Position numbers and translations under genes: made by a program
Notes under the pieces: generated by a model
The model's database searches: none
What the model was told of the DNA's origin: nothing
Seen by the model: only the letters and a program-made list of their open reading frames with translations
Part shown: positions 40,890-51,327 of the stretch, in pieces
Layout: every line of letters begins with the position of its first letter
Position numbering within the stretch: position 1 is the stretch's first letter
From: Streptomyces sp. NBC_01591
Lineage (GTDB): Bacteria; Actinomycetota; Actinomycetes; Streptomycetales; Streptomycetaceae
Length of the DNA stretch: 64,000 nt
Assembly (NCBI RefSeq): GCF_035918155.1
Contig: NZ_CP109327.1
Location: 5,766,001 to 5,830,000, forward strand
Direction of reading: 5' to 3'

Positions 40890-41873
40890 ATGGCAGAGGC
40901 AACTCTGGTCGAGGAGGCGGGGGCCGCGAAGGTCCCCGCCTCCGGGGCCAATCCGTTCTGGCGGCGGCTGCGCGCCCGGCGCGCGGCCCTCGTGGCGGCC
41001 GCGATCGTCGCCCTGCTGGTCCTGGTCGCGCTCGCCGCACCGCTGCTCGCGGGCATCGAGGGCCAGGACCCCACCACGTACCACCCGGAGCTCGTCGACT
41101 CCGCCACCGGCGGGGTGCCGGTCGGCTCCTTCGGCGGGATCAGCGCCGAGCACTGGCTCGGCGTCGAACCGCTCACCGGGCGCGACCTGTTCGCCCGTGT
41201 CGTCCACGGGGCACGGGTCTCGCTCGGCGTCGCGCTCGCCGCCACCCTGCTCCAGGTGATCATCGGGGTCGGCATCGGGCTCGCGGCCGGGCTCGGCAAC
41301 CGCTTCGTCGACCAGGCGCTCAGCCGGGTCACCGACGTCGTGGTCGCGCTGCCCGTCATGGTGATCGCGCTCGGCGCGCTCGCCGTCGTACCCACGAGCT
41401 TCCCCCGCCCGGTCCTGATCGCCGTGATCATCGGCCTCGTCGGCTGGTCCGGAATCTCGAAGATCGTGCGCGCCCAGACGCTCTCGCTGAAATCGCGCGA
41501 CCACGTCGCCGCCGCCCGGCTCAGCGGCTGGGGCTCCTGGCAGATCGCCAAGCGCGAACTGCTGCCCGCGCTGGCCGCCCCCGTCATCACCTACGCGGTG
41601 CTGCTCTTCCCGTCGAACATCGTCGTCGAAGCGGCCCTGTCCTTCCTCGGCGTGGGCATCAAGCCGCCCACGCCGTCCTGGGGACAGATGCTCAGCGACG
41701 CCGACACCTGGTACCAGGCGGCGCCCACCTATCTGCTGATCCCCGCCCTGCTGCTCTTCGTCACCGTGCTGGCGCTGACGGTCCTCGGCGAGGGCGTACG
41801 CACCGCGCTCGACCCGCGCGCCGAGTCCCGGCTGCGGATCGGCACCGGACGGAAGAAGGAGGCCGACGCGTGA
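40890..41873 (+). CDS. ABC permease, DppC/OppC type
   Basis: The 327-residue protein has a cytoplasmic N-terminus, a first membrane helix (RAALVAAAIVALLVLVALAAPLL), a large external loop with GTDPLTGRDLFARV-like EPLTGRDLFARVVHG, and the EAA loop region HVAAARLSGWGSWQIAKRELLP before the last helices, as in DppC. It starts 2 bp after the binding-protein stop and overlaps the next permease by GTGA. Confidence 0.93.
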   Translation: MAEATLVEEAGAAKVPASGANPFWRRLRARRAALVAAAIVALLVLVALAAPLLAGIEGQDPTTYHPELVDSATGGVPVGSFGGISAEHWLGVEPLTGRDLFARVVHGARVSLGVALAATLLQVIIGVGIGLAAGLGNRFVDQALSRVTDVVVALPVMVIALGALAVVPTSFPRPVLIAVIIGLVGWSGISKIVRAQTLSLKSRDHVAAARLSGWGSWQIAKRELLPALAAPVITYAVLLFPSNIVVEAALSFLGVGIKPPTPSWGQMLSDADTWYQAAPTYLLIPALLLFVTVLALTVLGEGVRTALDPRAESRLRIGTGRKKEADA

Positions 41874-42859
41874 AGTGGTTCCTGCTCAGGCGCCTCGGCG
41901 GGGCACTCTTCGTGCTGCTCGCCCTCAGCGTCGTCGTCTACGCGGCCTTCTACGTCGCCCCCGGCAACGTCGCGCAGATCGCCTGCGGTCCGCGCTGCTC
42001 GCCCGCACAGGTGGCGCAGGTCAGCGAACAGCTGCACCTGGGCGACCCGTTGTACGTGCAGTACGCGCACTTCCTCCAGGGTCTCTTCGTCGGCCGCGAC
42101 TACTCGACCGGGACCGGCGTGCTGCACTGCCAGGCGCCCTGCCTGGGGCTCTCGTACCAGAGCGACCAGCAGGTCACCGAGCTGATCCTGGCCAAGCTCC
42201 CGGCCACCGCCTCGCTCGCCGTCGGCGCCTTCGTGCTGTGGATGCTGCTCGGGGTCGGCACCGGACTGCTCTCGGTGTGGCGGCGCGGCCGGCCGACCGA
42301 GCGCGTCCTCACCTGGATCACCCTGGCCGGCATGGCGACCCCGGTGTTCGTCATCGGTCTGCTGCTGATCATCATCCTGGTCACGGCGCTCCAGATCCTG
42401 CCGTTCCCGGACTATGTACCGCTCACCGAGGACCCGGAGCAGTGGGCCTGGAACCTGTTGCTGCCCTGGATCTCGCTGGCCCTGGTGTCGGCGGCACCGT
42501 ACGCCCGGATGACCCGGGCCTCGATGCTGGAGACCCTGGCCGAGGACCATGTGCGCACCTTCAGGGCGTACGGGGTCGGCGAACGGGCGCTCGTCGGGCG
42601 GCACGCGCTGCGCGGTGCGCTGGCGCCGGTGATCGCGCTCGGCGCACTGGACATCGGCTCGATGTTCGGCGGCGCCGTCCTCACCGAATCGCTCTTCGGG
42701 ATTCCGGGGGTCGGCCGTGAACTCGTCGACGCCGTGAAGCACGTGGACCTTCCGGTGGTCGTCGGTCTGGTGCTCGTCACCGGATTCTTCGTCGTCCTCG
42801 CCAATGCCGTCGCCGACATCCTGCAGGCGATGGCCGACCGACGGGTGGTGCTGGCATGA
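41870..42859 (+). CDS. ABC permease, DppB/OppB type
   Basis: The 329-residue protein begins WFLLRRLGGALFVLLALSVVVYAAFYVAPGN, typical of DppB, and has six membrane helices. The EAA-type loop is VRTFRAYGVGERALVGRHALRGAL and the end LTESLFGIPGVGRELVDAVKHVDLPVV is conserved in the family. A cysteine pair in the external loop (ACGPRCSPAQ and HCQAPC) is unusual. It overlaps both neighbours by four bases. The usual gene order (B before C) is reversed here. Confidence 0.93.
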   Translation: MKWFLLRRLGGALFVLLALSVVVYAAFYVAPGNVAQIACGPRCSPAQVAQVSEQLHLGDPLYVQYAHFLQGLFVGRDYSTGTGVLHCQAPCLGLSYQSDQQVTELILAKLPATASLAVGAFVLWMLLGVGTGLLSVWRRGRPTERVLTWITLAGMATPVFVIGLLLIIILVTALQILPFPDYVPLTEDPEQWAWNLLLPWISLALVSAAPYARMTRASMLETLAEDHVRTFRAYGVGERALVGRHALRGALAPVIALGALDIGSMFGGAVLTESLFGIPGVGRELVDAVKHVDLPVVVGLVLVTGFFVVLANAVADILQAMADRRVVLA

Positions 42860-44433
42860 GCCTGGTCGAAGTCTCCGATCTCTCGATCTCGTTCGGCGAC
42901 GTGCGGGCGGTGGACGGGCTGTCGTTCTCGCTGGAGCCCGGGGGCGCGCTCGGTGTCGTCGGCGAGTCCGGCTCCGGCAAGAGCGCCTCGGCGTACGCCC
43001 TGCTCGGACTGCACCGGGGGACCGGTGCGAAGGTCGGCGGCTCGATCCGGGTCGCCGGGGTGGACGTGACGGCGGCGGACGACGCGGAACTGCGGGCCCT
43101 GCGGGGCGCGAAGGCCGCGATGGTCTTCCAGGACCCGCTGTCCTCGCTGGACCCGTACTACGCGGTGGGCGACCAGATCGCCGAGGTATACCGGGTCCAC
43201 AACCGGGCTTCCCGCCGGGCGGCGCGGGCGCGGGCGGTGGAGGTGCTGGACCGGGTCGGGATCCCCGACGCGGTACGGCGGTCCCGGTCCCGGCCGCACG
43301 AGTTCTCCGGCGGGATGCGGCAGCGGGCGCTGATCGCGATGGCCCTGGCCTGCGAGCCCCAGCTGCTCATCGCCGACGAGCCGACGACCGCCCTCGACGT
43401 CACCGTCCAGGCCCAGATCCTGGACCTGCTCCACGATCTGCGCCGCGAGACGGGCATGGGGCTGCTGCTGGTCACGCACGACGTGGGCGTGGCGGCGGAG
43501 TCGGTCGACGAGGTGCTGGTCATGCAGTCGGGTCGGGCGGTGGAACGGGGGCCGGTGGGCGAGGTGCTCGTGGCGCCGCGCGAGCCGTACACGAAGGCGC
43601 TGCTGTCGGCGGTGCCCCGGGTGACGGAGCCGCGCGTTCCGGCCGGCCCGGCGGCGGACGACGGCGAGGTACTCGTCGAAGCCGCCGACGTCCGGCAGGT
43701 GTTCGGCAGGGGGAAGACCGCCCTCGCCGCCGTCGACGGGGTCTCCCTCACCGTCCGGCGCGGCGAGACCCTCGGCATCGTCGGTGAGAGCGGCAGCGGC
43801 AAGACCACCCTCGGGCGGATGCTCGTCGGACTGCTGGAACCCACCTCGGGGCGGCTCACCCGCGACGCCCGGGTGCAGATGGTCTTCCAGGACCCCGTCT
43901 CCTCCCTCAACCCGCGCCGCTCGATCGGTGAGTCGGTCGCCGACCCGCTGCGGGCCTCGGGGGAGCGCGACGAGGTGGTGATCAGGGCGCGGGTACGGGA
44001 TCTGCTGACGCGGGTCGGGCTCGCCCCGGAGAGCTACGACCGCTATCCGCACGAGTTCAGCGGCGGACAGCGCCAGCGCGTCGGGATCGCACGGGCGCTG
44101 GCCGCCGAGCCGGAGCTGATCGTCTGCGACGAGGCCGTCTCCGCGCTCGATGTGACGACCCAGGCCCAGGTGACCGCCCTGCTGGCGGAACTGCAGCGGG
44201 AACTGGGGCTCGCCCTGGTCTTCATCGCGCACGACCTCGCCGTCGTACGGCAGGTCAGCGACCGGGTCGCCGTCATGCGACAGGGCCGGATCGTCGAGGA
44301 GGGCGCGGTGGACCAGGTGTACGGAGACCCCCGGGACCCGTACACCAAGCAGCTGCTGGCGGCCGTTCCCGCGCTCGATCCGGCGCTCGCGGCGGTGCGC
44401 CGCGCGGCCCGCAAGGAGCTGGCCGCCGCCTGA
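42856..44433 (+). CDS. Fused dual ABC ATPase, DppD-DppF type
   Basis: The 525-residue protein contains two complete ATPase domains. Domain 1 has Walker A GESGSGKS (about 37-44), signature [12 protein letters not shown] and Walker B LLIADEP. Domain 2 has Walker [10 protein letters not shown] (about 311-319), signature [15 protein letters not shown] and Walker [13 protein letters not shown]. This fuses the two subunits that are separate in E. coli Dpp. It powers the transporter encoded upstream, to which it is coupled by an ATGA overlap. A 16-bp terminator lies 75 bp after the stop. Confidence 0.93.
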   Translation: MSLVEVSDLSISFGDVRAVDGLSFSLEPGGALGVVGESGSGKSASAYALLGLHRGTGAKVGGSIRVAGVDVTAADDAELRALRGAKAAMVFQDPLSSLDPYYAVGDQIAEVYRVHNRASRRAARARAVEVLDRVGIPDAVRRSRSRPHEFSGGMRQRALIAMALACEPQLLIADEPTTALDVTVQAQILDLLHDLRRETGMGLLLVTHDVGVAAESVDEVLVMQSGRAVERGPVGEVLVAPREPYTKALLSAVPRVTEPRVPAGPAADDGEVLVEAADVRQVFGRGKTALAAVDGVSLTVRRGETLGIVGESGSGKTTLGRMLVGLLEPTSGRLTRDARVQMVFQDPVSSLNPRRSIGESVADPLRASGERDEVVIRARVRDLLTRVGLAPESYDRYPHEFSGGQRQRVGIARALAAEPELIVCDEAVSALDVTTQAQVTALLAELQRELGLALVFIAHDLAVVRQVSDRVAVMRQGRIVEEGAVDQVYGDPRDPYTKQLLAAVPALDPALAAVRRAARKELAAA

Positions 44434-44508
44434 CCCTGCGTGACCGACCGCTCCCATAGCGCGACAGAACGCTGTCGGGGCGGGAAAGTTACGACGGTTC
44501 ACCCCTTT

Positions 44509-44544
44509 CGGTGGCGCGACGGACAACCGTCCGTCGCGCCACCG
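44509..44544 (+). terminator. ABC operon terminator, 16-bp perfect stem
   Basis: Arms 44509-44524 and 44529-44544 pair perfectly around AACC, between the ABC operon and the glycosyltransferase gene. Confidence 0.85.
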
Positions 44545-44617
44545 GCGTATCCGCTTACGGTCGTCCCGCTGTGAGCCGCCATTCCAACGGCGGCCGCCCA
44601 CAAGGGAGATCGGGGGT

Positions 44618-46514
<1,897 letters not shown>

Positions 46515-46583
46515 ACGGCCGGACCGGGTCGCGGCGGACCGGCACGGCCCGACGCAGCCGGCGACGATCACGGAGGAATCACC

Positions 46584-48044
46584 ATGGGCGGCCCGACCGA
46601 GGTGTCCGACGCACCCGCCGCACCGACCGCCGGCGGAAGCTGGGACCTCCGCTCCCGGGCCCTGGTCTCCGAGCCGCCCGGGACGCCCGAGCTGTCCGAG
46701 CCCTCCGAGACGCCTGAGATACATGGGGCGCCTGAGACGCACGAGCCGTCCCGGGCGCAGGGGCCGCCTGAGACGCACGAGCCGTCCGGGGCGCACGGGC
46801 CGTCCGAGTCCTCCGAGCCCTCCGAGTCCTCCGAGTCCTCCGAGACGTACGAGCCGTCTGAGACGCACGGGCCGTCCGAGTCCTCCGGGCCCTCCCGCGC
46901 CCCCGAGATCGCGCGCCCCACTCCGGCGCGTCGGCTCAATGCCTCGCGCCGCGGCCCCGCCGACCCCGTGAAGTCGCTGATGCACCAGCACCGCGAGCTG
47001 TGCGAGCGGGCCGTCGACCCGCTGGAGGTCGCCGCCGGGCTCGAAGCCCATGGCGTCACCGACCGCACCGCAGCCCGCTACCGGCACCGCGACGTCTTCT
47101 CGCTCGCCGAGGAACTCTTCGCACGGGTACCCGGCGTGGCGGCGGAGTCCACGACAGGGCCCGATGCGCCGGGGCGTGACATCGCGACACGCGCCGCCTG
47201 GACGCTCCGCGCACTGCTGCCGGGCGCGGCCTGCATCGCGACCGCCGGCGCACTCGGGCTCACCGAGGGAGTGCTCGACGGCCGGGCACGGCTCACGATC
47301 GCCCTCGCCGGAGCGCTCGTCGCACTCATCGGGCTCGCCCTCAGTCTGCGCAGCGGCCCCCTGCACGCCGAGGGCCGCTCCTCGGGCGTGGCCAACGTCT
47401 ACGGCTGCTGGCTCCTCGGCTATGTCCTGTACGGCGAACCGCTGCTCGACCAGGTGCTCAGCGGCGGCCCCGAGGGCCCCTGGGCGATCACCCCCGCACC
47501 GCTGCTGGGCCTGGCCCTCTCGCTCGCCCCGGCCACCTGGTGCGCCCACCTCTTCTCCGTGCACGCACACCGCAAACTCATCGGCAGCCGCGCACTGGAG
47601 GAGTTCGCCGCGGGTGTGCGCCCCCTGCTGTTCGGCGCCGTCGCGCTCCACCTGTGCGCCCTCGCCGGGCTGCTGTACCTCGCGCACCTGGGGTGCGGGG
47701 GCGGCGGGGCGTTCGCAGGGGCGGCCGCGCTCGGGGTGCTGCTCCTGCTGGCCCGACTGCTGACCGTGCACGGGTTTCCCGAGCTCGCCGCCGGCGGACT
47801 GGCCGTCGCCTGCGCGGTCGAGGCCCTGGCACCCGCGCTGGTGCTGGCCGGGCGGCTGCCCGGTCTGCATTTCCTCGCCCGTCCCGTCGATGTCCTCGTC
47901 AGGACGTCCGGCACCGGATCCGTACCCGCCCTCGCGTGCGGTGCCGCCGCGCTCGGACTGCTGGTCGCCGCCACGGTCGTCCTCTCCCGGGCGTCCGCCC
48001 ACAACACCGCCCGGCCGGTCGATGAAGGCCCGGCCGTCGCGTAA
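46584..48044 (+). CDS. Polytopic membrane protein of the polysaccharide cluster
   Basis: The protein of about 486 residues has a Ser/Pro/Glu-rich N-terminus with 12-residue repeats (PETHEPSxAxGP), then a cytoplasmic segment VKSLMHQHRELCERAVDPLEVAAGLEAHGVTDRTAARYRHRDVFSLAEEL, and eight predicted membrane helices (from ALLPGAACIATAGALGLTEG to VPALACGAAALGLLVAATVVL). It fills the place expected for an export or flippase component such as PelG, but I see no clear PelG signature. ATG at 46584 has GGAGG 7 nt upstream. ATG at 46470 overlaps the glycosyltransferase and would add a (GluGln)6 tract; it lacks a well-spaced Shine-Dalgarno. Confidence 0.78.
   Translation: MGGPTEVSDAPAAPTAGGSWDLRSRALVSEPPGTPELSEPSETPEIHGAPETHEPSRAQGPPETHEPSGAHGPSESSEPSESSESSETYEPSETHGPSESSGPSRAPEIARPTPARRLNASRRGPADPVKSLMHQHRELCERAVDPLEVAAGLEAHGVTDRTAARYRHRDVFSLAEELFARVPGVAAESTTGPDAPGRDIATRAAWTLRALLPGAACIATAGALGLTEGVLDGRARLTIALAGALVALIGLALSLRSGPLHAEGRSSGVANVYGCWLLGYVLYGEPLLDQVLSGGPEGPWAITPAPLLGLALSLAPATWCAHLFSVHAHRKLIGSRALEEFAAGVRPLLFGAVALHLCALAGLLYLAHLGCGGGGAFAGAAALGVLLLLARLLTVHGFPELAAGGLAVACAVEALAPALVLAGRLPGLHFLARPVDVLVRTSGTGSVPALACGAAALGLLVAATVVLSRASAHNTARPVDEGPAVA
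46731..46802. repeat. 36-bp tandem duplication in the membrane-protein gene
   Basis: Units 46731-46766 and 46767-46802 encode PETHEPSRAQGP and PETHEPSGAHGP. Further TCCGAG(C/T)C repeats continue to about 46890. Confidence 0.8.
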
Positions 48045-48139
48045 CCACAGACGTACCACTGCCATCGCACGCCCCGCGGAGCCGACGCCGCGGGTCATTG
48101 CCCGCAACTACATCTCACTTCCTCAAGGAGACACCGGAC

Positions 48140-48199
48140 ATGACCCCCCAATCCCCTTCACCGGCAGCTCGCCGTCGGCGCCGAGGGGGCGCGCGATGA
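48140..48199 (+). CDS. 19-codon upstream ORF coupled to the epimerase gene
   Basis: The frame encodes MTPQSPSPAARRRRRGGAR. It has a better Shine-Dalgarno (AAGGAG, 9 nt before the ATG) than most genes here, and its TGA overlaps the epimerase ATG (ATGA). It could hand ribosomes to the epimerase gene, and five consecutive arginine codons could slow them. No function as a peptide is proposed. Confidence 0.5.
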   Translation: MTPQSPSPAARRRRRGGAR

Positions 48200-49161
48200 G
48201 GGTGCTGCTGCTCGGAGCCAACGGATTCCTCGGCCGGTTCGTGGCCGACCGCCTGCTCGCCGACCCCGCCGTGCACCTCACGGCGCTCGGCCGCGGCGAC
48301 GACGCCGACGTACGGTTCGACCTTGCCAGCGGCAGCCCCGGCGCGCTGACCCGATTCCTGGACGCCGTCCACCCCGGAGTGGTCGTCAACTGCGCGGGCG
48401 CCACCCGCGGCGGGGCCCGCGATCTGACCCGCCACAACACCGTCGCCGTCGCCACGGTCTGCGAGGCGATGCGGCGCAGCGGCTGCACGGCCCGGCTCGT
48501 CCAGGTCGGCTGCTCGTCGGAGTACGGGCCCTCCCAGCCCGGCTCGTCCACCGCCGAGGACGCGATCCCGCGCCCCGGCGGCCCGTACGGCGTCAGCAAA
48601 CTCGCCGCCACCGAACTCGTCCTCGGCTCCGGCCTCGACGCGGTCGTGCTGCGGGTCTTCTCGCCGGTCGGTCCGGGCACCCCGGCCGGTTCCCCGCTCG
48701 GCAGGCTCGCCGAGGCGATGCGCCGGGCCATGCAGTCCGGCGACGGCGAGCTGAAGCTCAGCGGCCTCGGCGTGCAGCGCGACTTCGTGGACGTACGCGA
48801 TGTCGCGCGCGCCGTGCACGCCGCCTCGCTCTCCGCCGCCCAGGGCGTCGTCAACATCGGTACCGGCCGCGCCGTGCGGCTCCGGGACGCGGCCGCCGTC
48901 CTCGCCAGGGTCGCCGGATACGCGGGCGCACTCCACGAGCTCGACGCGCCCCCGCCCCGGCTGCCCATCGGGGCCCCGCGCACCTCGACCGAGTCGGTCA
49001 TCGAGCACCTCTCGGCGACCCCGTCCCCCTACCCGGACGGCTGCGGCGCCTGGCAGCAGGCCGACGTCCGCACCGCCAGGGACCGGCTCGGCTGGCGCCC
49101 CCGGATCATCCTGGAGGAGTCCCTCGCCGACATCTGGATGGAGGCGGCATGCCGTATCTGA
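48196..49161 (+). CDS. NAD-dependent sugar epimerase/dehydratase
   Basis: The 321-residue protein is an extended short-chain dehydrogenase: the NAD motif LLLGANGFLGRFVADRLL, the catalytic Ser region LVQVGCSSEYGPS and the YxxxK pair in GGPYGVSKLAATE. RDFVDVRDVARAVHAA and VVNIGTGRAVRLRD are typical of GalE/RmlB-like sugar epimerases. In this cluster it may supply an activated sugar such as UDP-GalNAc, as epimerases do in Gram-positive Pel loci. ATG at 48196 has GAGGGGG 6 nt upstream. It overlaps the Spherulin-4 gene by 13 bp. Confidence 0.88.
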   Translation: MRVLLLGANGFLGRFVADRLLADPAVHLTALGRGDDADVRFDLASGSPGALTRFLDAVHPGVVVNCAGATRGGARDLTRHNTVAVATVCEAMRRSGCTARLVQVGCSSEYGPSQPGSSTAEDAIPRPGGPYGVSKLAATELVLGSGLDAVVLRVFSPVGPGTPAGSPLGRLAEAMRRAMQSGDGELKLSGLGVQRDFVDVRDVARAVHAASLSAAQGVVNIGTGRAVRLRDAAAVLARVAGYAGALHELDAPPPRLPIGAPRTSTESVIEHLSATPSPYPDGCGAWQQADVRTARDRLGWRPRIILEESLADIWMEAACRI

Positions 49162-49979
49162 CCAGCACCGGAACGGCCCGCCGGACCAGCGGCGCCGAAC
49201 AGCTCGGTTTCGGCGTACCGGGCTATGCGCATCCGCTGCTCGCACCGGCCGAATGGGCCGAACTGGCCCGCCCCGGCACTCCGCTGCACTGGGCCGTCCT
49301 CAACATCGACAACGGCCCCGGCGCCCGCCCCGATCCGCACTGCCTGGAAGCCGCGGGCCGGCTCCGCAACGCGCGGGAGCGGGCCGTGCACGGCGAGGAC
49401 CCGCAGGACTCGGTCCGGGCGGCGGGCGGCCGGCTGCTGGGCCATCTCGATCTGGCCCACGGCAGCCGCCCCTTCGGGGAACTGATCGCCGACGCACAGT
49501 CGTTCCTCGACTGGTACCGCGTCGACGGCTTCTATCTCGGCCGCTGCCCGGCCGAGCGCGCCCACCTCCCGGCGGTACGCCGTCTCACCAGCACCCTCGC
49601 GACGCTCCTCGAAGACGGCGACCGCCCGTGCGGGGAGGGGAGCGGGAAGGTGGTGCTCGGGCTGGGCACCCATCCGTACCCCGGCTATGCCGAGGCCGCC
49701 GACCAACTGGTCACCTTCTGCGGACCGTGGACCGACTACCGCTGGTCGCAGGTGGCGGAGTGGACCGCTTCCTACCCGCCGGAGCGGTTCGCGCACTTCG
49801 TCCACGGCGTTCCGCGCACCCACCTCGAAGAGGCCATGCGCATCGCCCGCTGGCAGGGCGCGGGCACGATCTTCTTCACGGACCGAGACGGCCAAAACGG
49901 CCAAATAGACCCATTCGCGGCGCTGCCCAGGTACTGGGACGAAATCGTCTCGCGGATCGGACCTGGTGTCTCGGAATGA
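49149..49979 (+). CDS. Spherulin-4/GH135-like protein with altered active site
   Basis: The 276-residue protein has the spherulation-specific family 4 layout: FGVPGYAHPLLAPAEW, AVLNIDNGPGARPDP, LLGHLDLAHGSRP, DWYRVDGFYLGRCP, GLGTHPYPGYAEAADQLVTFCG and GTIFFTDRDGQNGQIDPFAALPRYWDEI. Fungal Sph3 of this family (GH135) cleaves galactosaminogalactan. In active members the strand after the WYxVDGxF segment carries an Asp-Glu pair; here residues 130-131 are Leu-Gly. It may therefore bind a polymer without cutting it, or use other residues. No signal peptide is apparent, which is odd for a hydrolase of an exported polymer. Confidence 0.82.
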   Translation: MPYLTSTGTARRTSGAEQLGFGVPGYAHPLLAPAEWAELARPGTPLHWAVLNIDNGPGARPDPHCLEAAGRLRNARERAVHGEDPQDSVRAAGGRLLGHLDLAHGSRPFGELIADAQSFLDWYRVDGFYLGRCPAERAHLPAVRRLTSTLATLLEDGDRPCGEGSGKVVLGLGTHPYPGYAEAADQLVTFCGPWTDYRWSQVAEWTASYPPERFAHFVHGVPRTHLEEAMRIARWQGAGTIFFTDRDGQNGQIDPFAALPRYWDEIVSRIGPGVSE

Positions 49980-50013
49980 GAAGGGGCGTGGCAGTGTTAC
50001 GGCAAGAACAACC

Positions 50014-50035
50014 GTACGTAGATGAAGTACGTAGA
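50014..50035. promoter_or_regulatory. Direct repeat GTACGTAGA upstream of moeZ
   Basis: GTACGTAGA occurs at 50014-50022 and 50027-50035, 13 bp apart, 30 bp before the moeZ start. It may be a regulator site or overlap the -10 region. Confidence 0.4.
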
Positions 50036-50064
50036 AACCGACCACCTGCATTGTTGAGGTTCCT

Positions 50065-51243
50065 GTGTCGCTGCCACCCCTGGTCGAGCCAGCTGCTGAG
50101 CTCACCGTCGACGAGGTCCGCAGGTACTCCCGCCACCTGATCATCCCGGATGTCGGGATGGACGGACAGAAGCGGCTGAAGAACGCGAAGGTGCTCTGTG
50201 TCGGTGCCGGCGGTCTCGGCTCGCCGGCCCTGATGTACCTGGCCGCGGCCGGTGTCGGCACGCTCGGCATCGTGGAATTCGACGAGGTCGACGAGTCGAA
50301 CCTGCAGCGCCAGATCATCCACAGCCAGTCCGACATCGGGCGCTCCAAGGCCGAGTCCGCCAAGGACTCGGTGCTGGGCATCAACCCGTATGTGAATGTG
50401 GTCCTTCACGAGGAGCGGCTCGAAGCCGACAACGTGATGGACATCTTCGCCCAGTACGACCTGATCGTGGACGGCACGGACAACTTCGCCACCCGCTATC
50501 TGGTCAACGATGCGGCCGTACTGCTGAACAAGCCGTACATCTGGGGCTCGATCTACCGGTTCGACGGCCAGGCGTCCGTCTTCTGGTCCGAGCACGGCCC
50601 CTGCTACCGCTGCCTCTACCCGGAGCCGCCGCCGCCGGGCATGGTCCCGTCCTGCGCCGAGGGCGGCGTGCTCGGGGTGCTCTGCGCGTCGATCGGTTCC
50701 ATCCAGGTCAACGAGGCCATCAAGCTGCTCGCCGGCATCGGCGACCCGCTGGTCGGCCGACTGATGATCTACGACGCCCTGGAGATGCAGTACCGCCAGG
50801 TCAAGGTCCGCAAGGACCCCGACTGCGCGGTGTGCGGCGAGAACCCCACCGTCACCGAGCTCATCGACTACGAGGCCTTCTGCGGCGTCGTGTCCGAGGA
50901 GGCACAGGAGGCGGCGCTCGGCTCCACGATCACTCCCAAGCAGCTCAAGGAGTGGATCGACGCGGACGAGAAGATCGAGATCATCGACGTCCGAGAGCCG
51001 AACGAGTTCGAGATCGTCTCGATCCCCGGCGCGAAGCTGATCCCGAAGAACGAGTTCCTGATGGGCAACGCCCTCCAGGACCTCCCGCAGGACAAGCGCA
51101 TCGTCCTGCACTGCAAGACGGGTGTCCGCAGCGCCGAGGTCCTCGCGGTCCTCAAGTCGGCGGGCTTCGCCGACGCGGTGCACGTGGGCGGCGGCGTGAT
51201 CGGCTGGGTCAACCAGATCGAGCCCGAGAAGCCGGTGTACTGA
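50065..51243 (+). CDS. moeZ: MoeZ: adenylyltransferase/sulfurtransferase
   Basis: The 392-residue protein joins an E1-like adenylation domain to a rhodanese domain. The first part has RYSRHLIIPDVGMDGQKRLKNAKVLCVGAGGLGSPALMYLAAAGVG (ATP site), DGTDNFATRYLVND, and zinc cysteines (CYRCLYPEPP and DCAVCGENP). The second part has IIDVREPNEFE and the persulfide Cys350 in HCKTGVRSAE. It adenylates and thiolates small sulfur-carrier proteins for molybdopterin, thiamine, cysteine and natural-product pathways. GTG at 50065 has GAGG 5 nt upstream. The gene matches Rv3206c by position. Confidence 0.95.
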   Translation: MSLPPLVEPAAELTVDEVRRYSRHLIIPDVGMDGQKRLKNAKVLCVGAGGLGSPALMYLAAAGVGTLGIVEFDEVDESNLQRQIIHSQSDIGRSKAESAKDSVLGINPYVNVVLHEERLEADNVMDIFAQYDLIVDGTDNFATRYLVNDAAVLLNKPYIWGSIYRFDGQASVFWSEHGPCYRCLYPEPPPPGMVPSCAEGGVLGVLCASIGSIQVNEAIKLLAGIGDPLVGRLMIYDALEMQYRQVKVRKDPDCAVCGENPTVTELIDYEAFCGVVSEEAQEAALGSTITPKQLKEWIDADEKIEIIDVREPNEFEIVSIPGAKLIPKNEFLMGNALQDLPQDKRIVLHCKTGVRSAEVLAVLKSAGFADAVHVGGGVIGWVNQIEPEKPVY

Positions 51244-51274
51244 GCACGGTGCACTGAAATACCAGGTAAGGGTC

Positions 51275-51308
51275 CCAAGGGGCCGGTCCGCACGGACCGG
51301 CCCCTTGG
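51275..51308. terminator. Bidirectional terminator, 16-bp perfect stem
   Basis: Arms 51275-51290 and 51293-51308 pair perfectly with CA between them, separating convergent moeZ and the first peptidase gene. Confidence 0.88.
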
Positions 51309-51327
51309 CCGTACCTCCGAAGCCGCC

